The notes under the pieces: generated by a model
What the model saw: the letters and a program-made list of their open reading frames with translations, nothing else
What the model was told of the DNA's origin: nothing
Databases searched by the model: none
Translations under genes and position numbers: made by a program
From: DATFRY01 sp963764695
GTDB lineage: Bacteria; Myxococcota_A; Polyangia; Haliangiales; Haliangiaceae
Direction of reading: 5' to 3'
Assembly (NCBI GenBank): GCA_963764695.1
Contig: CAVXTW010000001.1
Span: 1,612,001 to 1,676,000, forward strand
DNA: 64,000 bases
Shown: positions 62,467 through 64,000 of the stretch, piece by piece
How positions within the stretch are numbered: the stretch's first letter is position 1
Layout: each line of letters begins with the position of its first letter

Positions 62467-64000
<1,534 letters not shown>

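Overview
The window is about 70% GC (judged by eye), tightly packed, and looks chromosomal. It most resembles a Myxococcota (former Deltaproteobacteria) genome. The reasons are a pilB-pilT-pilC-pilS order as in Myxococcus, a Hanks-type Ser/Thr kinase fused to a PAS-like domain, many lipoproteins, an OmpA protein with thrombospondin-3-type acidic repeats, and very high-GC coding. No rRNA, tRNA, CRISPR array, prophage or insertion sequence was seen.

Layout. 1-5.4 kb: a large TPR protein running off the left edge and a PpiD/SurA-like foldase, both leftward. 5.7-11.3 kb: the rod-shape and elongasome operon mreB-mreC-mreD-mrdA-rodA, facing trxA. 11.8-15.3 kb: haem synthesis (ccsA/hemX-like, hemA, hemC). 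15.4-17.8 kb: a CpoB-like lipoprotein and a LysM protein. 18.0-26.6 kb: dprA-topA-trmFO-xerC-hslV-hslU, the order also known from Bacillus subtilis (smf-topA-trmFO-codV-clpQ-clpY), interrupted here by a nested inverted repeat and a toxin-antitoxin relic. 26.6-29.3 kb: apbE, a small membrane protein, an M28 peptidase and a small unknown gene. 29.5-34.8 kb: glycosyltransferase, membrane protein, lipoprotein, OmpA and beta-barrel genes. 34.8-39.6 kb: kinase-PAS, cyaY, a TerB-like gene, miaB and others. 39.6-45.4 kb: type IV pilus motor genes. 45.6-49.4 kb: a coiled-coil membrane protein, an rRNA methyltransferase and pyruvate kinase. 49.5-57.5 kb: an envelope locus (5'-nucleotidase lipoprotein, unknown lipoprotein, beta-barrel, Cys-rich lipoprotein, and an ECF sigma factor carrying a membrane segment and an exported Cys-rich domain). 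57.6-62.4 kb: DedA, a dicarboxylate/amino-acid symporter and a membrane pyrophosphatase. 62.5 kb to the right edge: a CheB-CheR fusion, cut by the window.

Most unusual item. The gene at 55405-57501 joins an ECF sigma factor to a single membrane span and a roughly 270-residue extracytoplasmic region with about 30 cysteines. The last two thirds of that region are closely similar to the lipoprotein encoded just upstream (54464-55273). This suggests a one-protein transmembrane transcription switch with a surface or periplasmic partner, made by local duplication.

Sequence quality caution. Many otherwise conserved genes (ppiD, mreB, hslV, the kinase, and above all pilB, pilT and pilC) are broken by isolated single-base indels while the protein sequence on either side stays intact. 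They are annotated as single genes with frameshifts. A consensus or polishing error is the simplest explanation, but the strong clustering in the pilus motor genes should be checked.
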